Shown here one piece after another: positions 9,484 through 17,585 of a stretch of DNA of 64,000 nucleotides; positions within the stretch are counted from its first letter, which is position 1, and every line of letters starts with the position of its first letter. The translations under genes were made by a program, and so were the position numbers. The notes below the pieces were generated by a model. It had not been told where the DNA came from and searched no databases. It saw nothing but the letters and a program-made list of their open reading frames with translations. The stretch covers positions 6,820,001-6,884,000 of the forward strand of contig NZ_CP107880.1 in NCBI RefSeq assembly GCF_036013745.1. The letters are read 5' to 3'. The DNA is from Streptomyces sp. NBC_00483 (lineage in GTDB: Bacteria; Actinomycetota; Actinomycetes; Streptomycetales; Streptomycetaceae).

Positions 9484-9517
9484 GAGGCCCGTGACCAGGT
9501 GGATGGTCACGGGCCTC
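9484..9517. terminator. Shared terminator hairpin between converging genes
   Basis: A perfect 14-bp stem (GAGGCCCGTGACCA, 9484-9497, with its complement at 9504-9517) and six-base loop lie between the stop codons of the membrane protein at 8500 and the mycosin at 9532. It could serve both strands. Confidence 0.8.
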
Positions 9518-9531
9518 GGTGCGTCAGGTGC

Positions 9532-10920
9532 CTACTGGCGCGGGGGACCCCACTGCGGGGGCTGCTGCTGGCCGTAGGGGCCGGGCTGCTGGGGCGGGGG
9601 CGCGTAGCCGCCTTGCTGGTAGCCGCCCTGTTGGTAGGCGTGCGGGGGCATGGTGCCGGGGGCACCGGGTCCGCCCGGGCCGCCGGGGCCACCGCGGTTG
9701 TTCTTGTTGCGGGAGACGACGACGATGACGATGACCACCACGATGACTACGAGCGCGGCGATGCCGATGCCGACGTATAGCAGCATGTTGGAGCTGTCGT
9801 CCTCCGACGAGTTGGAGGCGTTGCCGGTGGCGGGGGAGGGGGACGCGCCAGCCTTGTCACCCGAAGCCTTCGGGAGTGCGGACAGGTCCCAGGGGCCGTT
9901 CGCGCCGCCCTTGGGGATGTTGGCGGTGAGGGCCTTGAGCGGGCTCAGGTCGCCGTAGCCGTGGTATTCGTCCGGGAGCTTCGACTTGTCGACGCCCTTG
10001 GCGATGTACGTGGACTTGATGACACGGTTGACCAGCTGGCCGGGGGTGTAGTCCGGGTACTTCTGCTTGAGGAGGGCGAAGGTGCCGGAGGCGATGGCGG
10101 CGGACATTGAGGTGCCGTCGCCGGTGACGTAGTCGCCGCTGACGAACTTGCCGTCGGCCTGGTAACCGCCATTGCTGGTGGCGACGATGATGTCCTTGGC
10201 GGGGGCGGTGAACATGAGTTTCTTGGAGTAGTTCTCGTCTTCCCAGGGGGTTCCGTTCTGGATGGAACCGCCGACTTGGGTGACGCCAGGCACGGAGCCG
10301 AGGCCGCGCTTCTCCTCGACGCCATCGTTGCCGGACGCCTGGACGACGACGACGTCGTGGGCGAGCGCGTAGGCGATGGCCTTTTTGTCGATTTCGTCTG
10401 CGTATTGTTGCTCGATGGAGATGCTGATGACGTCGGCGCCTTGGTCGACGGCGTAGCGGATCGCCTCGTCCCATTCGCAGGCAGTCTTTTGGTCCTTGCC
10501 GAAGCCGCGGCCCTCGGAGGAGAAGATGTCCACTGGCAGGATTTTCGCGTCGGGAGCGATGCCCAGTACGCCTTCGCTGTTCCCAGCCCCGTGGCCGTGG
10601 CCCGCGATCAGCGAGGCCATGCCCGAGCCGTGATCGTCGAGCTTCTCCTCGTTGGCCGGCTTGCCGTCCGAACAGCGCTTGCCTGCAAGCACGTTGCCCG
10701 TCATGTCGGAGTGCGTGCCGTCGACGCCGTCGTCGAGTACGGCGACGGTGACGCCCTTGCCGGTGGCGACTTTGTGGACGGCGTCGATGTCGAACGCCTT
10801 GTTCTGCCACTGGTTGTTTCTGGTCGCGTCCGCCGAAGCGGTGGACGCGGTGCCGAGCGCCAGGGCTCCCACCATGGCTGCGCCACCGATTGTGCGGAGC
10901 GTCCTGTGCGCGAAGCGCAT
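9532..10920 (-). CDS. Type VII secretion mycosin (S8 serine protease) with proline-rich tail
   Basis: A 462-residue subtilisin-family protease. A signal peptide ends near TASADAT. The Asp (VAVLDDGVDGTH), His (DDHGSGMASLIAG), oxyanion Asn (QASGND) and Ser (GDGTSMSAA) regions of the catalytic site are all present. A Ser/Ala-rich linker leads to one transmembrane helix (about 375-398) and a 60-residue cytoplasmic tail with [19 protein letters not shown]. The protease domain faces out, as in MycP proteins, which act at the ESX channel and can cleave secreted substrates. It is the third gene of a module with the Gly-rich protein (11008) and WXG-like protein (12612), and is most similar in plan to the mycosin at 53422. 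Confidence 0.93.
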   Translation of the reverse strand: MRFAHRTLRTIGGAAMVGALALGTASTASADATRNNQWQNKAFDIDAVHKVATGKGVTVAVLDDGVDGTHSDMTGNVLAGKRCSDGKPANEEKLDDHGSGMASLIAGHGHGAGNSEGVLGIAPDAKILPVDIFSSEGRGFGKDQKTACEWDEAIRYAVDQGADVISISIEQQYADEIDKKAIAYALAHDVVVVQASGNDGVEEKRGLGSVPGVTQVGGSIQNGTPWEDENYSKKLMFTAPAKDIIVATSNGGYQADGKFVSGDYVTGDGTSMSAAIASGTFALLKQKYPDYTPGQLVNRVIKSTYIAKGVDKSKLPDEYHGYGDLSPLKALTANIPKGGANGPWDLSALPKASGDKAGASPSPATGNASNSSEDDSSNMLLYVGIGIAALVVIVVVIVIVVVSRNKNNRGGPGGPGGPGAPGTMPPHAYQQGGYQQGGYAPPPQQPGPYGQQQPPQWGPPRQ

Positions 10921-10962
10921 GCTCTGACACCTTTCTGCATCGGGTTCGTGCTTGTCGTACGT

Positions 10963-10992
10963 GGGGCCCGCGACCGGGTGGTCGTGGGCCCC
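10963..10992 (-). terminator. Hairpin between Gly-rich substrate gene and mycosin gene
   Basis: A 13-bp stem with one G-T pair (GGGGCCCGCGACC, 10963-10975, against 10980-10992) lies in the 87-base gap between the Gly-rich gene and the mycosin gene read on the minus strand. The second module has a similar hairpin in the same place (53366-53397). It may terminate or attenuate transcription so that the mycosin is made less than its substrates. Confidence 0.65.
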
Positions 10993-11007
10993 GTGAACGC
11001 TATCTCG

Positions 11008-12597
11008 TTATTCGATGACGGGCGGGTTGGCCTTACGGTCCTTGGGCGTCCAGGTTTCCTTGTCCTCGGAGAGGTAGTCAGGAAGACGGCTGTTGTTGCC
11101 ACCCTCGCCGCGCTGCTTTCCGGCGCCGCGTCCGCCGGCGGCCCCGGCAGGGCCGAAGCCGCTGCGGCCGTTCTGGCCCTTGCCACCGGCGCCGGTACCG
11201 CCCGCGCCGGCGCCACGATTGCGGAGCCCCGAACCGCCAGGGGTGAATGCCCCGCCGGTCTTGCCCTTCGCTCCGCCGACGACGCCGCCCTTCGCACGTG
11301 CGGAGGCGCCCGTCCTGCCCGCGCCGCCCTTGCCGGCGGCTCCGCCCGCGCCGTGGGCGCCACCGCCCATGCCGCCCATGCCGCGGCCGGCGCCCTTGCC
11401 GGCAGCTCCGCCCGCGCCTCGGCCCGCCGCTCCCGAACCTGTACGTCCGGCCGCGCCACCACCGGCTCCGCGGCCCAGAGCAGCCGCGCCGCCGGCCATA
11501 CCACCGGCGAGACCGCCGGCCATGCTGCCGCCGATGCCACCGCCCGCACCGGCTCCTGCACCGCCGCCGATGCCGCCACCCGCCCCGATGCCGCCGCCTG
11601 CCCCGAGGCCAGAGCCCGAGCCGGTACCGATGTTGGGGGCGGCACTGTCGAGACCTGTACCGATCTGGGAGGCGTCCGGAATGCCGCCACCTGAAGTGGT
11701 GGGCGACTTCAGGCCGTTGTTGTCGAAGTGCGGGATGCCCTTGCCGGATCCGACGCCACTACCGATACCGGTGCCACCAGGAATGCTCGGGTTGGTTCCG
11801 CCGCTGCTGGGGACATTCACGTTGCCAGGGCCGCCGCCGATGTCCACGTTGTGCGGCTGGAAGGTTTGACCTGTGCCACCGCCTTGGTCAAACTGCGACG
11901 ATGTCGACGTGTAGGACGCCGCCAACCCCTCCAGCTTCGTAGCGGCCTGCAGCGACGCCTCCCGCTTGGCGCTCATGCTGCCACTCCACGTTTGGATGAC
12001 CTTGGAGGTTTCCATCCCGGAGGCGATGTCCGCGTCGATGCTGCTCTGGGCTGCATCGGCCGCCTTCATTTTATTGAGGAAGGAAACCGCGGCGGTAGCG
12101 CCGTAGGTACTAGGGGCAGCCAGCACCGCGGCTACATCCGAGGAGTTCATGCTGCCGAAGTAGTCGCTGACGGAGTCCTTCGCCTCGTCCCACCAGCTGA
12201 CGTCGAGGTCGTCGACCGCCGTCTTGGCCTCGTCGAGCCTGTCCGCGGCATCGAACATCCCATCCGAGGTGAGCTTCGCTGAACTGCCACCTCCGGCGAT
12301 CTCCTTGCTGATCCTGCCGGCTTCCTCCGCGAACTTCGCGGCGGAGTTCCCCTTCCAGCTCTCCAGGACCTTCTTCACAGCATTGTTGAACTGCTGCAGG
12401 ACGCCGCCGTCCCCGTCCGGACCGACAAGGTCTTCGTGGACGTCCTTCCAGGCCTGCGAAACCTCCCTCAGGAGCCCGGGGTTGGCATTGGCCACCATGC
12501 TCTTCAGGGTGTCGAGGTCCTTCGTGTTGAACGGGGTGTCGAAGCCCCTGCCCGAGGCACCCTCGCCTCGGCCGCCCGTTGGTGCGCTTCCCGTCAT
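11008..12597 (-). CDS. Large glycine-rich WXG-type secreted substrate with YxxxD C-terminus
   Basis: A 529-residue protein. The first 220 residues are helical with a WXG-like hairpin (VLESWKGNSAAKFAEEAGR), followed by a long Gly/Ala-rich low-complexity region, then PDYLSEDKETWTPK and the end NPPVIE. The paralogue at 51929 keeps the same ending (PDYLVEDEETW, NPRVVE). YLSED fits the YxxxD/E export motif of mycobacterial type VII substrates. The start has an AAGGGGGAC site, as in the paralogue. It follows the WXG-like gene by 14 bases and precedes the mycosin, so it is a likely exported partner of both. The length and Gly-rich body recall PPE-type proteins, but I see no PPE motif. Confidence 0.85.
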   Translation of the reverse strand: MTGSAPTGGRGEGASGRGFDTPFNTKDLDTLKSMVANANPGLLREVSQAWKDVHEDLVGPDGDGGVLQQFNNAVKKVLESWKGNSAAKFAEEAGRISKEIAGGGSSAKLTSDGMFDAADRLDEAKTAVDDLDVSWWDEAKDSVSDYFGSMNSSDVAAVLAAPSTYGATAAVSFLNKMKAADAAQSSIDADIASGMETSKVIQTWSGSMSAKREASLQAATKLEGLAASYTSTSSQFDQGGGTGQTFQPHNVDIGGGPGNVNVPSSGGTNPSIPGGTGIGSGVGSGKGIPHFDNNGLKSPTTSGGGIPDASQIGTGLDSAAPNIGTGSGSGLGAGGGIGAGGGIGGGAGAGAGGGIGGSMAGGLAGGMAGGAAALGRGAGGGAAGRTGSGAAGRGAGGAAGKGAGRGMGGMGGGAHGAGGAAGKGGAGRTGASARAKGGVVGGAKGKTGGAFTPGGSGLRNRGAGAGGTGAGGKGQNGRSGFGPAGAAGGRGAGKQRGEGGNNSRLPDYLSEDKETWTPKDRKANPPVIE

Positions 12598-12611
12598 CTC
12601 GCCGTCCCCCT

Positions 12612-13001
12612 TCAGGCGTTGCGGTTGGCGACGTTTGAGCCACCGCCCGTGTTGTTGGCCTCGGCATCCTGGTACGAGCCGCGAGCGCCGCCGTTCGTTT
12701 CCTTGACCGAGTTGTCGGCCTCGGCGTCCTGGTATGCGCCGTGGGCCTTCCGTGTCTTCTGGCCGAACTTGTCGATCAGACCCTCGATCTTCTCGATCAT
12801 GTCTTTCTCGATGCGGGTCTTCATGTCATCGTGCGCGGTGGCCAACTTCCGCGCCTCATCGAAGTCCCCCAGCGCTGCACTCGGAACGTACGTCGAGTAC
12901 GTCGCCTTCCGCTTCGGACCACCCATGTCCGCCAGGACCTGGTTCAGTTCCTTGACCACCTGGTCAAGGGCATCGAGATCGACCTCGTACCCGTCAGCCA
13001 T
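12612..13001 (-). CDS. Small WXG100-like secreted partner with repeated YQDAE export motif
   Basis: A 129-residue helical protein starting MADGYEVDLDALDQVVKELN, with a second helix region (IEKIEGLIDKFGQKTRKAHG). It carries two YQDAE motifs (AYQDAEAD and SYQDAEAN), each a YxxxE signal. The paralogue at 51441 has the same start (GYKVDLSALDQVIKKLN) and KKAHGAYQDAEAD. There is no canonical central WXG tripeptide, but length and fold pattern fit the ESAT-6-like group. It is the first gene of the minus-strand module with the Gly-rich protein (14-base gap) and the mycosin. It probably pairs with the Gly-rich protein for export. Confidence 0.85.
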   Translation of the reverse strand: MADGYEVDLDALDQVVKELNQVLADMGGPKRKATYSTYVPSAALGDFDEARKLATAHDDMKTRIEKDMIEKIEGLIDKFGQKTRKAHGAYQDAEADNSVKETNGGARGSYQDAEANNTGGGSNVANRNA

Positions 13002-13130
13002 CGCAGGCCGCCTTCCCCGTTTTCTTCTGTAACTCTGAAGTTCTGTTGTGCCGCGTGTAGTTGGACGCGCAGTGATTACCTCAAGAATCGCCTGAGACGC
13101 GCCGAACTCACAAGTTCAACACAGGTTCCC

Positions 13131-14378
13131 TCACAGAACGTCCTCGCCCCGCCGCCGCAACCAGTCCCGCCGCGCCATCGCGCCCGCCGCGATCACCGCG
13201 AGGCCGATGCCGCCGCCGATCACCAGGTACGTGCCGTAGCGGGAGTTGCGCTCCGCCGGGGTTTCGCCCAGGGTCAGTTGCGCGGCGGTGATCTTCTCGC
13301 CGCCGCCGGCGTTCGTGCCCGCCGCGCCCTGTAGGTTCTCGTTGGTGATCTGCTCGGTCGGTGCGGTCTCGTCCTTGACGGCGGCCACGGGGTCGATGAC
13401 GCCCCAGCCGATGTTGTTGTCGCGGTACGCGTGCGAGCGCGAAGCGGTGTCCTCGAGGTGCCAGATGATCTGCTCGGGCTTCCAGCTGGGGTGCTTCTGC
13501 TTGAGCAGGGCCGCCACCCCGGCCGCGTACGGGGCGGCGAACGACGTTCCCTGGTCGACGCATTGGCCGCCCTGGGGGACGGTCGAGACCATGTCGACGC
13601 CCGGGGCCGCGATGTCCACGTGCTTGTTCGGCGTGGAGAACGGGGCGCGTTCGTTGTTCCGGTCGGAGGCCGCGACGGACAGGATGTTGGGGTTCTTGAG
13701 GGCCGCCGGGTAGGTGTCGGAGGCCTTGCCGGATGCGCCGCTGTTGCCGGCCGAGGCGACGATGAGGACGCCCTTGTCCTCGGCGTTGTTCACCGCGGCC
13801 TGCAAGGGGCCGAGCTTGGACACGTTCGCCGTCGTGCCCTGCGAGATGTTGATGATCTTGGCGCCGCCCGAGACGGCAGCGTTGATGGCATCAATCATGG
13901 TCGCCAGGTTGCCGCCCTCCTCCGCCGTGCTCGTCTGAAGGGGCAGGATCTTGGCGTGGGGGGCCAGACCGTGGAAGCCCGAGCCGGCGATCGGGGAGGC
14001 CGCGATGATGCCGGCCACCTTCGTGCCGTGGCCGACACCGTCGGTCGTCGCCTTGGAGCCCTTCGCGAACGACTTGCCGCCGAGGACCTTCCCCGCCAGC
14101 TGCTGGTTCTTCGTGTCGACGCCGGTGTCGATGACCGCGACGGTCTCGCCGTCCCCCTTGAGCGACTTGCCCTCCCACAGCTGCTCCGAGATGACGCGCT
14201 GCAGCGACCACGGTGTGCCCTTGATGACATTGCCGCCGAACTGGCAGTCCGTGGAGGCCAGTTGGGTGCCGTCGTCGGCGACCGCGGGGGTCGCGGTCAG
14301 ACAGGCGAGTGCGGCCGTCGCCGCGAGCGCCGCCGCCGTGCGGCGCGCGACAGCAGTAGATGCCACGGTGGGTGCCAC
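13131..14378 (-). CDS. mycP: Type VII secretion mycosin next to EccB
   Basis: A 415-residue S8 protease with an N-terminal signal ending near TPAVADD, catalytic Asp in VAVIDTGVDTKN, His in VGHGTKVAGIIAA, oxyanion Asn in SAGNSGASG and Ser in DQGTSFAAPYAAG. It has a C-terminal hydrophobic helix and a short basic tail (RRDWLRRRGEDVL), unlike the long Pro-rich tails of two other mycosins in the window. It lies 42 bases after eccB on the same strand, so this is the best candidate for the core MycP of the machine. EXTENT: length is normal for the family. Confidence 0.95.
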   Translation of the reverse strand: MAPTVASTAVARRTAAALAATAALACLTATPAVADDGTQLASTDCQFGGNVIKGTPWSLQRVISEQLWEGKSLKGDGETVAVIDTGVDTKNQQLAGKVLGGKSFAKGSKATTDGVGHGTKVAGIIAASPIAGSGFHGLAPHAKILPLQTSTAEEGGNLATMIDAINAAVSGGAKIINISQGTTANVSKLGPLQAAVNNAEDKGVLIVASAGNSGASGKASDTYPAALKNPNILSVAASDRNNERAPFSTPNKHVDIAAPGVDMVSTVPQGGQCVDQGTSFAAPYAAGVAALLKQKHPSWKPEQIIWHLEDTASRSHAYRDNNIGWGVIDPVAAVKDETAPTEQITNENLQGAAGTNAGGGEKITAAQLTLGETPAERNSRYGTYLVIGGGIGLAVIAAGAMARRDWLRRRGEDVL

Positions 14379-14420
14379 GGTCTCTGTTCCCCCTATGAGT
14401 TCTGCGTTACGAGTTCGGCG

Positions 14421-15923
14421 TCAGGAGTTCTGCGTCTGCTTGGCGGCCGTGGTCGTCAGGTCGGGCCCGGACGGCAGGAGCTTGGACCACTGGGCGGGCA
14501 CCGATACCTTGCTCGTCTTCTCGTAGCCGAGGCGGATCTGCGCCTTGCCGACCTCTTCCTTGTCCGAGCCCGACCCGTTTTTGCCGGAGTCGTTGTTGAC
14601 GGGAAGGTAGTAGCGCAGGCCCGTGTCGGTGACCAGGTAGTTGAACCCGGTGGCGGACTCGCCCTGTTCCTCCTGGTAGAGCAGGCCGCTGCCCGGGCTC
14701 ACGTACGAGGACGCGCTCGACGCGACCGAAGTGATGGGCAGGGAGGAGCCGGCCCAGGCGGACAGGTTGCTGGCCTTGCCGCCGTTGTACACGGAGCAGG
14801 AGGTGTCGTTCGAGCCACCGTTGGCGAGCGAGACGGCCTGGGTGGGCCAGGTGTCGCCGCCCGTCAGGCTTCCCTTGCCCAGGGTCAATTCGCCCTGCGT
14901 GATCGTAGCGATCCGGGCGTTGCCGCTAAGCGTTTCCCTGAGTAGGGCCGTCTGGAAGTCGGTGACGGGAATGACCCGGTTCTGCTCGACCAGGTAGTGC
15001 TGGCCGCCGTTGGTTTGCAGGAGTGTGCCTGTGGTGCGGTACTTGGGCGGTACGCCGCTTGCGCTGGAGGAGTTGCCGGCGCCCGGCACGGACGGCGCCG
15101 AGATCGGCGCTGGGCTTTGGGTGAGCGTGCCGAGCCAATCGTCCGTGACGGTGCGCGGCTTGGCGTGGTCGCCGAAGAGCGTGCGGACGAGTTGGTCGAG
15201 GCTGAGGGCGGGGCTTCCCGCGAGCTTGTACGCGACGCCCTTGTTGCTCACCAGATACGGCGTCCTGGCCTCGTCCTGGACGTACAGGGCCTTGCCGGAG
15301 TCCAGCTTGCCGGAGCCCTTCGACGAGACCTTCTTCGCGTCGTCCTTGTCGAGTACGAAGACGGTCTGCTGCGTGGACGTGGACATCGCGTCGGCGCCGC
15401 CGATCGCCTGCTGGCACAGCGCCCACGCCTTGGCCGTGCCCGCGTCCTTGTCGTTCGGCATTCGGTCGGGGGCGTACGGAATTCCGACCATCGAACCCTG
15501 GGCGATATTCGATTCGTCGAGGAACTTCTCCTTGACGGTCTTCACGGAACCCTCACCGCTGTTTTTCGGGTTCAACAGAAGCTTCGCGGACGCGAGGTTG
15601 AGGACGGGATGCAGAACGGGCTTGTCCTTGCCGTTCTTATCCTTCTTGTCCGACTTGAGTACGACGTACCGCGTCGCCGACGGATCCGTGACGATGATCC
15701 CGGCCTCGGGAGTGTCCCAACCCTTCGGCGCCACCGGGCTGATCATGCCGCAGGCGCCGAAGCCCGCCAGCACGACCACGGCCATGACGATGCCCGGGAC
15801 CGCGTGCTTGAGCGGCCGCGGGGCGCTGTCCACCGATCCATTGGGGAGTGGTTTGAGAAAAGCGGCAACGGTCCGCTTGCGTGCGAAATTGTAGGCATTC
15901 AGCTCATCACGACGTGATGCCAT
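14421..15923 (-). CDS. eccB: Type VII secretion core protein EccB
   Basis: A 500-residue protein with the family's N-terminal signature (SRRDELNAYNFARKRTVAAF), one transmembrane helix at about 42-60 (HAVPGIVMAVVVLAGFGACG), and a large extracytoplasmic domain with beta-repeat blocks such as KALYVQDE, HYLVEQNRVIPV and NYLVTDTGLRYYLP. In mycobacteria EccB is a membrane-core subunit reaching outward from the channel. Two periplasmic cysteines (WALCQQ and TSCSVY) could form the known family disulfide. It is transcribed with the mycosin downstream and divergently from eccE. Confidence 0.97.
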   Translation of the reverse strand: MASRRDELNAYNFARKRTVAAFLKPLPNGSVDSAPRPLKHAVPGIVMAVVVLAGFGACGMISPVAPKGWDTPEAGIIVTDPSATRYVVLKSDKKDKNGKDKPVLHPVLNLASAKLLLNPKNSGEGSVKTVKEKFLDESNIAQGSMVGIPYAPDRMPNDKDAGTAKAWALCQQAIGGADAMSTSTQQTVFVLDKDDAKKVSSKGSGKLDSGKALYVQDEARTPYLVSNKGVAYKLAGSPALSLDQLVRTLFGDHAKPRTVTDDWLGTLTQSPAPISAPSVPGAGNSSSASGVPPKYRTTGTLLQTNGGQHYLVEQNRVIPVTDFQTALLRETLSGNARIATITQGELTLGKGSLTGGDTWPTQAVSLANGGSNDTSCSVYNGGKASNLSAWAGSSLPITSVASSASSYVSPGSGLLYQEEQGESATGFNYLVTDTGLRYYLPVNNDSGKNGSGSDKEEVGKAQIRLGYEKTSKVSVPAQWSKLLPSGPDLTTTAAKQTQNS

Positions 15924-16181
15924 CGTTACGTTTTCTCCCCGTCCTCGCTGGACCGTGCTGGACTATTGCTGCGGGTCCACTTCTCGACCACCCCCGGCGC
16001 ATGCGCCGCACGGGCCTCTACTATGCCGTGTGGTGATCGGGCCGTAGCGTACGGGTACGGTTTTTCCACGCGCCAGCCGACGTTGGGTCCCGATGGCCCC
16101 GGGGCGGTCCGATTCCGACCGATTCAACCCAGCCGGCCATCACGAATCATCACAGCAGCGAGCGAAGGAGCAGGGCGGGGG
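15924..16181. promoter_or_regulatory. Divergent promoter region between eccB and eccE
   Basis: This 258-base gap separates the minus-strand core genes (EccB, mycosin) from the plus-strand core genes (EccE, Gln-rich protein). It must hold promoters for at least eccB and probably for eccE, but I could not pick convincing -10/-35 pairs by eye. A less GC-rich patch, GTACGGTTTTTCCACG, lies near 16055. Confidence 0.5.
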
Positions 16182-17585
16182 ATGTCCAGCGCCAGCAGGA
16201 CCCGACAGCGTGGCAATCAGGGGCGACCGGCCCCGAACGGGCGCCGCGGAGGGGGCCGTTCCGGCGGCCGCCCCACCGGCCGACCCGGCGGGCAGGGCGG
16301 GCAGGGCGGACGCGGTAGCCGTACCGCGCAGGTCGCTCCGCCGCCGCAGCAGCAGGCCGCAGGTCCGGCGAGGCCCAAGCTGCCTCGCAAGATCGGCAGC
16401 TTCGGACCGATCAGCACGCACCACTTGGTCATCATCGAGATCGCGCTGGCGCTCGTCGTGGCGGCCGCCGCGATCAAGGCCGTGCTGATGCTGCCCGCCG
16501 CCGTCATCGGTGGGCTGCTCGTCTTCCTTCAGCTCGGCCGGCGCCGCCGCCACCCGCTTCCCGAGTGGATGGCGATCGGCCGCGCCCTCAAGCGCCGCCG
16601 CCGCGCCTTCAACGGGCCGCCGCCCGCCGACATCGACAGCGGCTTCGCGCCGCTCCTCGAGGCGGACCCCAGCCTGCGCACGTACGAGTACGAGGCCCGG
16701 GACCGGCGCCTCGTCGGCTTCGTCGGCGACGGCTCGTTCCTGACGGCACTCGTTCAGGTGGACTCCGCGCCCGGCCCGCTGCGCCCGCAGGGTGACGCGC
16801 GGCCGCTGCCCGTCGAGCTGCTCGCCGAGACCCTCGACGTCGAGGACATTCACCTCGAATCGGTGCAGTTGGTGCAGTACACCCAGCCCGCGCCCGCCCC
16901 GCACCTGCCGCCGCAGGCCCTCGCCGCGCAGGCGTACGCCGCGCTTCAGGCGCAGGCCGGAACGCCCGCGGTGCGGATGACATGGGTGGCGCTCAAGCTC
17001 GACCCCGAGCTGTGCCCGGAAGCAGTGGAGGCCCGTGGCGGCGACCTGCGCGGCGCCCAGCGCGCCCTGCTGCGCGCCGCCGACCAGCTGATCAGCCGGC
17101 TCAACGGACAGGGCTTCGTCGCCGAGGTCCTCGACGAGAACGCCGTCCTCTCCGCGCTCTCCGTCGCGACCTGCGTCAACCCGCGCGCCAACCTCAACGC
17201 CCAGTCGCAGCAGGGCCGTTCGGGTCCGCGCACCGAGGAGAGCGTGCGCGCCTGGCGGTGCGACGACCGGTGGCACGCCTCGTACTGGATCGGCACGTGG
17301 CCGCAGCTCGGTCGCGGTGGCACGCCGCTCGGCGCGCTCGCGTCCGGCCTGTCCACGACCCGTACGCTCGCGACGACGTTCAGCGTCGCCCTCGCGCGCG
17401 CGGGCCGTGAGGACGTCGCGGTGAGCGGGCACGTACGCCTCTCGGCGCGCAGCGAGAACGAACTCGGTCAGGCCAAGCGCGAACTCGAGCGCGCCGCCTC
17501 CGGCCTCAAGGCCGGCCTCGTCCGACTCGACCGGGAACAGCTCCCCGGCCTCCTCGCCACCCTTCCTCTCGGAGGCACGCGCTGA
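16182..17585 (+). CDS. eccE: Type VII secretion core protein EccE
   Basis: A 467-residue protein from the ATG at 16182, chosen over an in-frame start 216 bases upstream because the protein from here begins with the basic Gly/Arg-rich region usual for Streptomyces EccE and GGAG lies upstream. Two hydrophobic segments occur at about 80-120 (LVIIEIALALVVAAAAIKAV, then LPAAVIGGLLVFLQL), followed by HPLPEWMAIGRALKRRRR and a soluble domain with SYWIGTWPQ and LATTFSVALAR. EccE is a peripheral subunit of the ESX membrane complex. Its TGA overlaps the ATG of the next gene (TGATG), so the two are probably translationally coupled. Confidence 0.92.
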   Translation: MSSASRTRQRGNQGRPAPNGRRGGGRSGGRPTGRPGGQGGQGGRGSRTAQVAPPPQQQAAGPARPKLPRKIGSFGPISTHHLVIIEIALALVVAAAAIKAVLMLPAAVIGGLLVFLQLGRRRRHPLPEWMAIGRALKRRRRAFNGPPPADIDSGFAPLLEADPSLRTYEYEARDRRLVGFVGDGSFLTALVQVDSAPGPLRPQGDARPLPVELLAETLDVEDIHLESVQLVQYTQPAPAPHLPPQALAAQAYAALQAQAGTPAVRMTWVALKLDPELCPEAVEARGGDLRGAQRALLRAADQLISRLNGQGFVAEVLDENAVLSALSVATCVNPRANLNAQSQQGRSGPRTEESVRAWRCDDRWHASYWIGTWPQLGRGGTPLGALASGLSTTRTLATTFSVALARAGREDVAVSGHVRLSARSENELGQAKRELERAASGLKAGLVRLDREQLPGLLATLPLGGTR

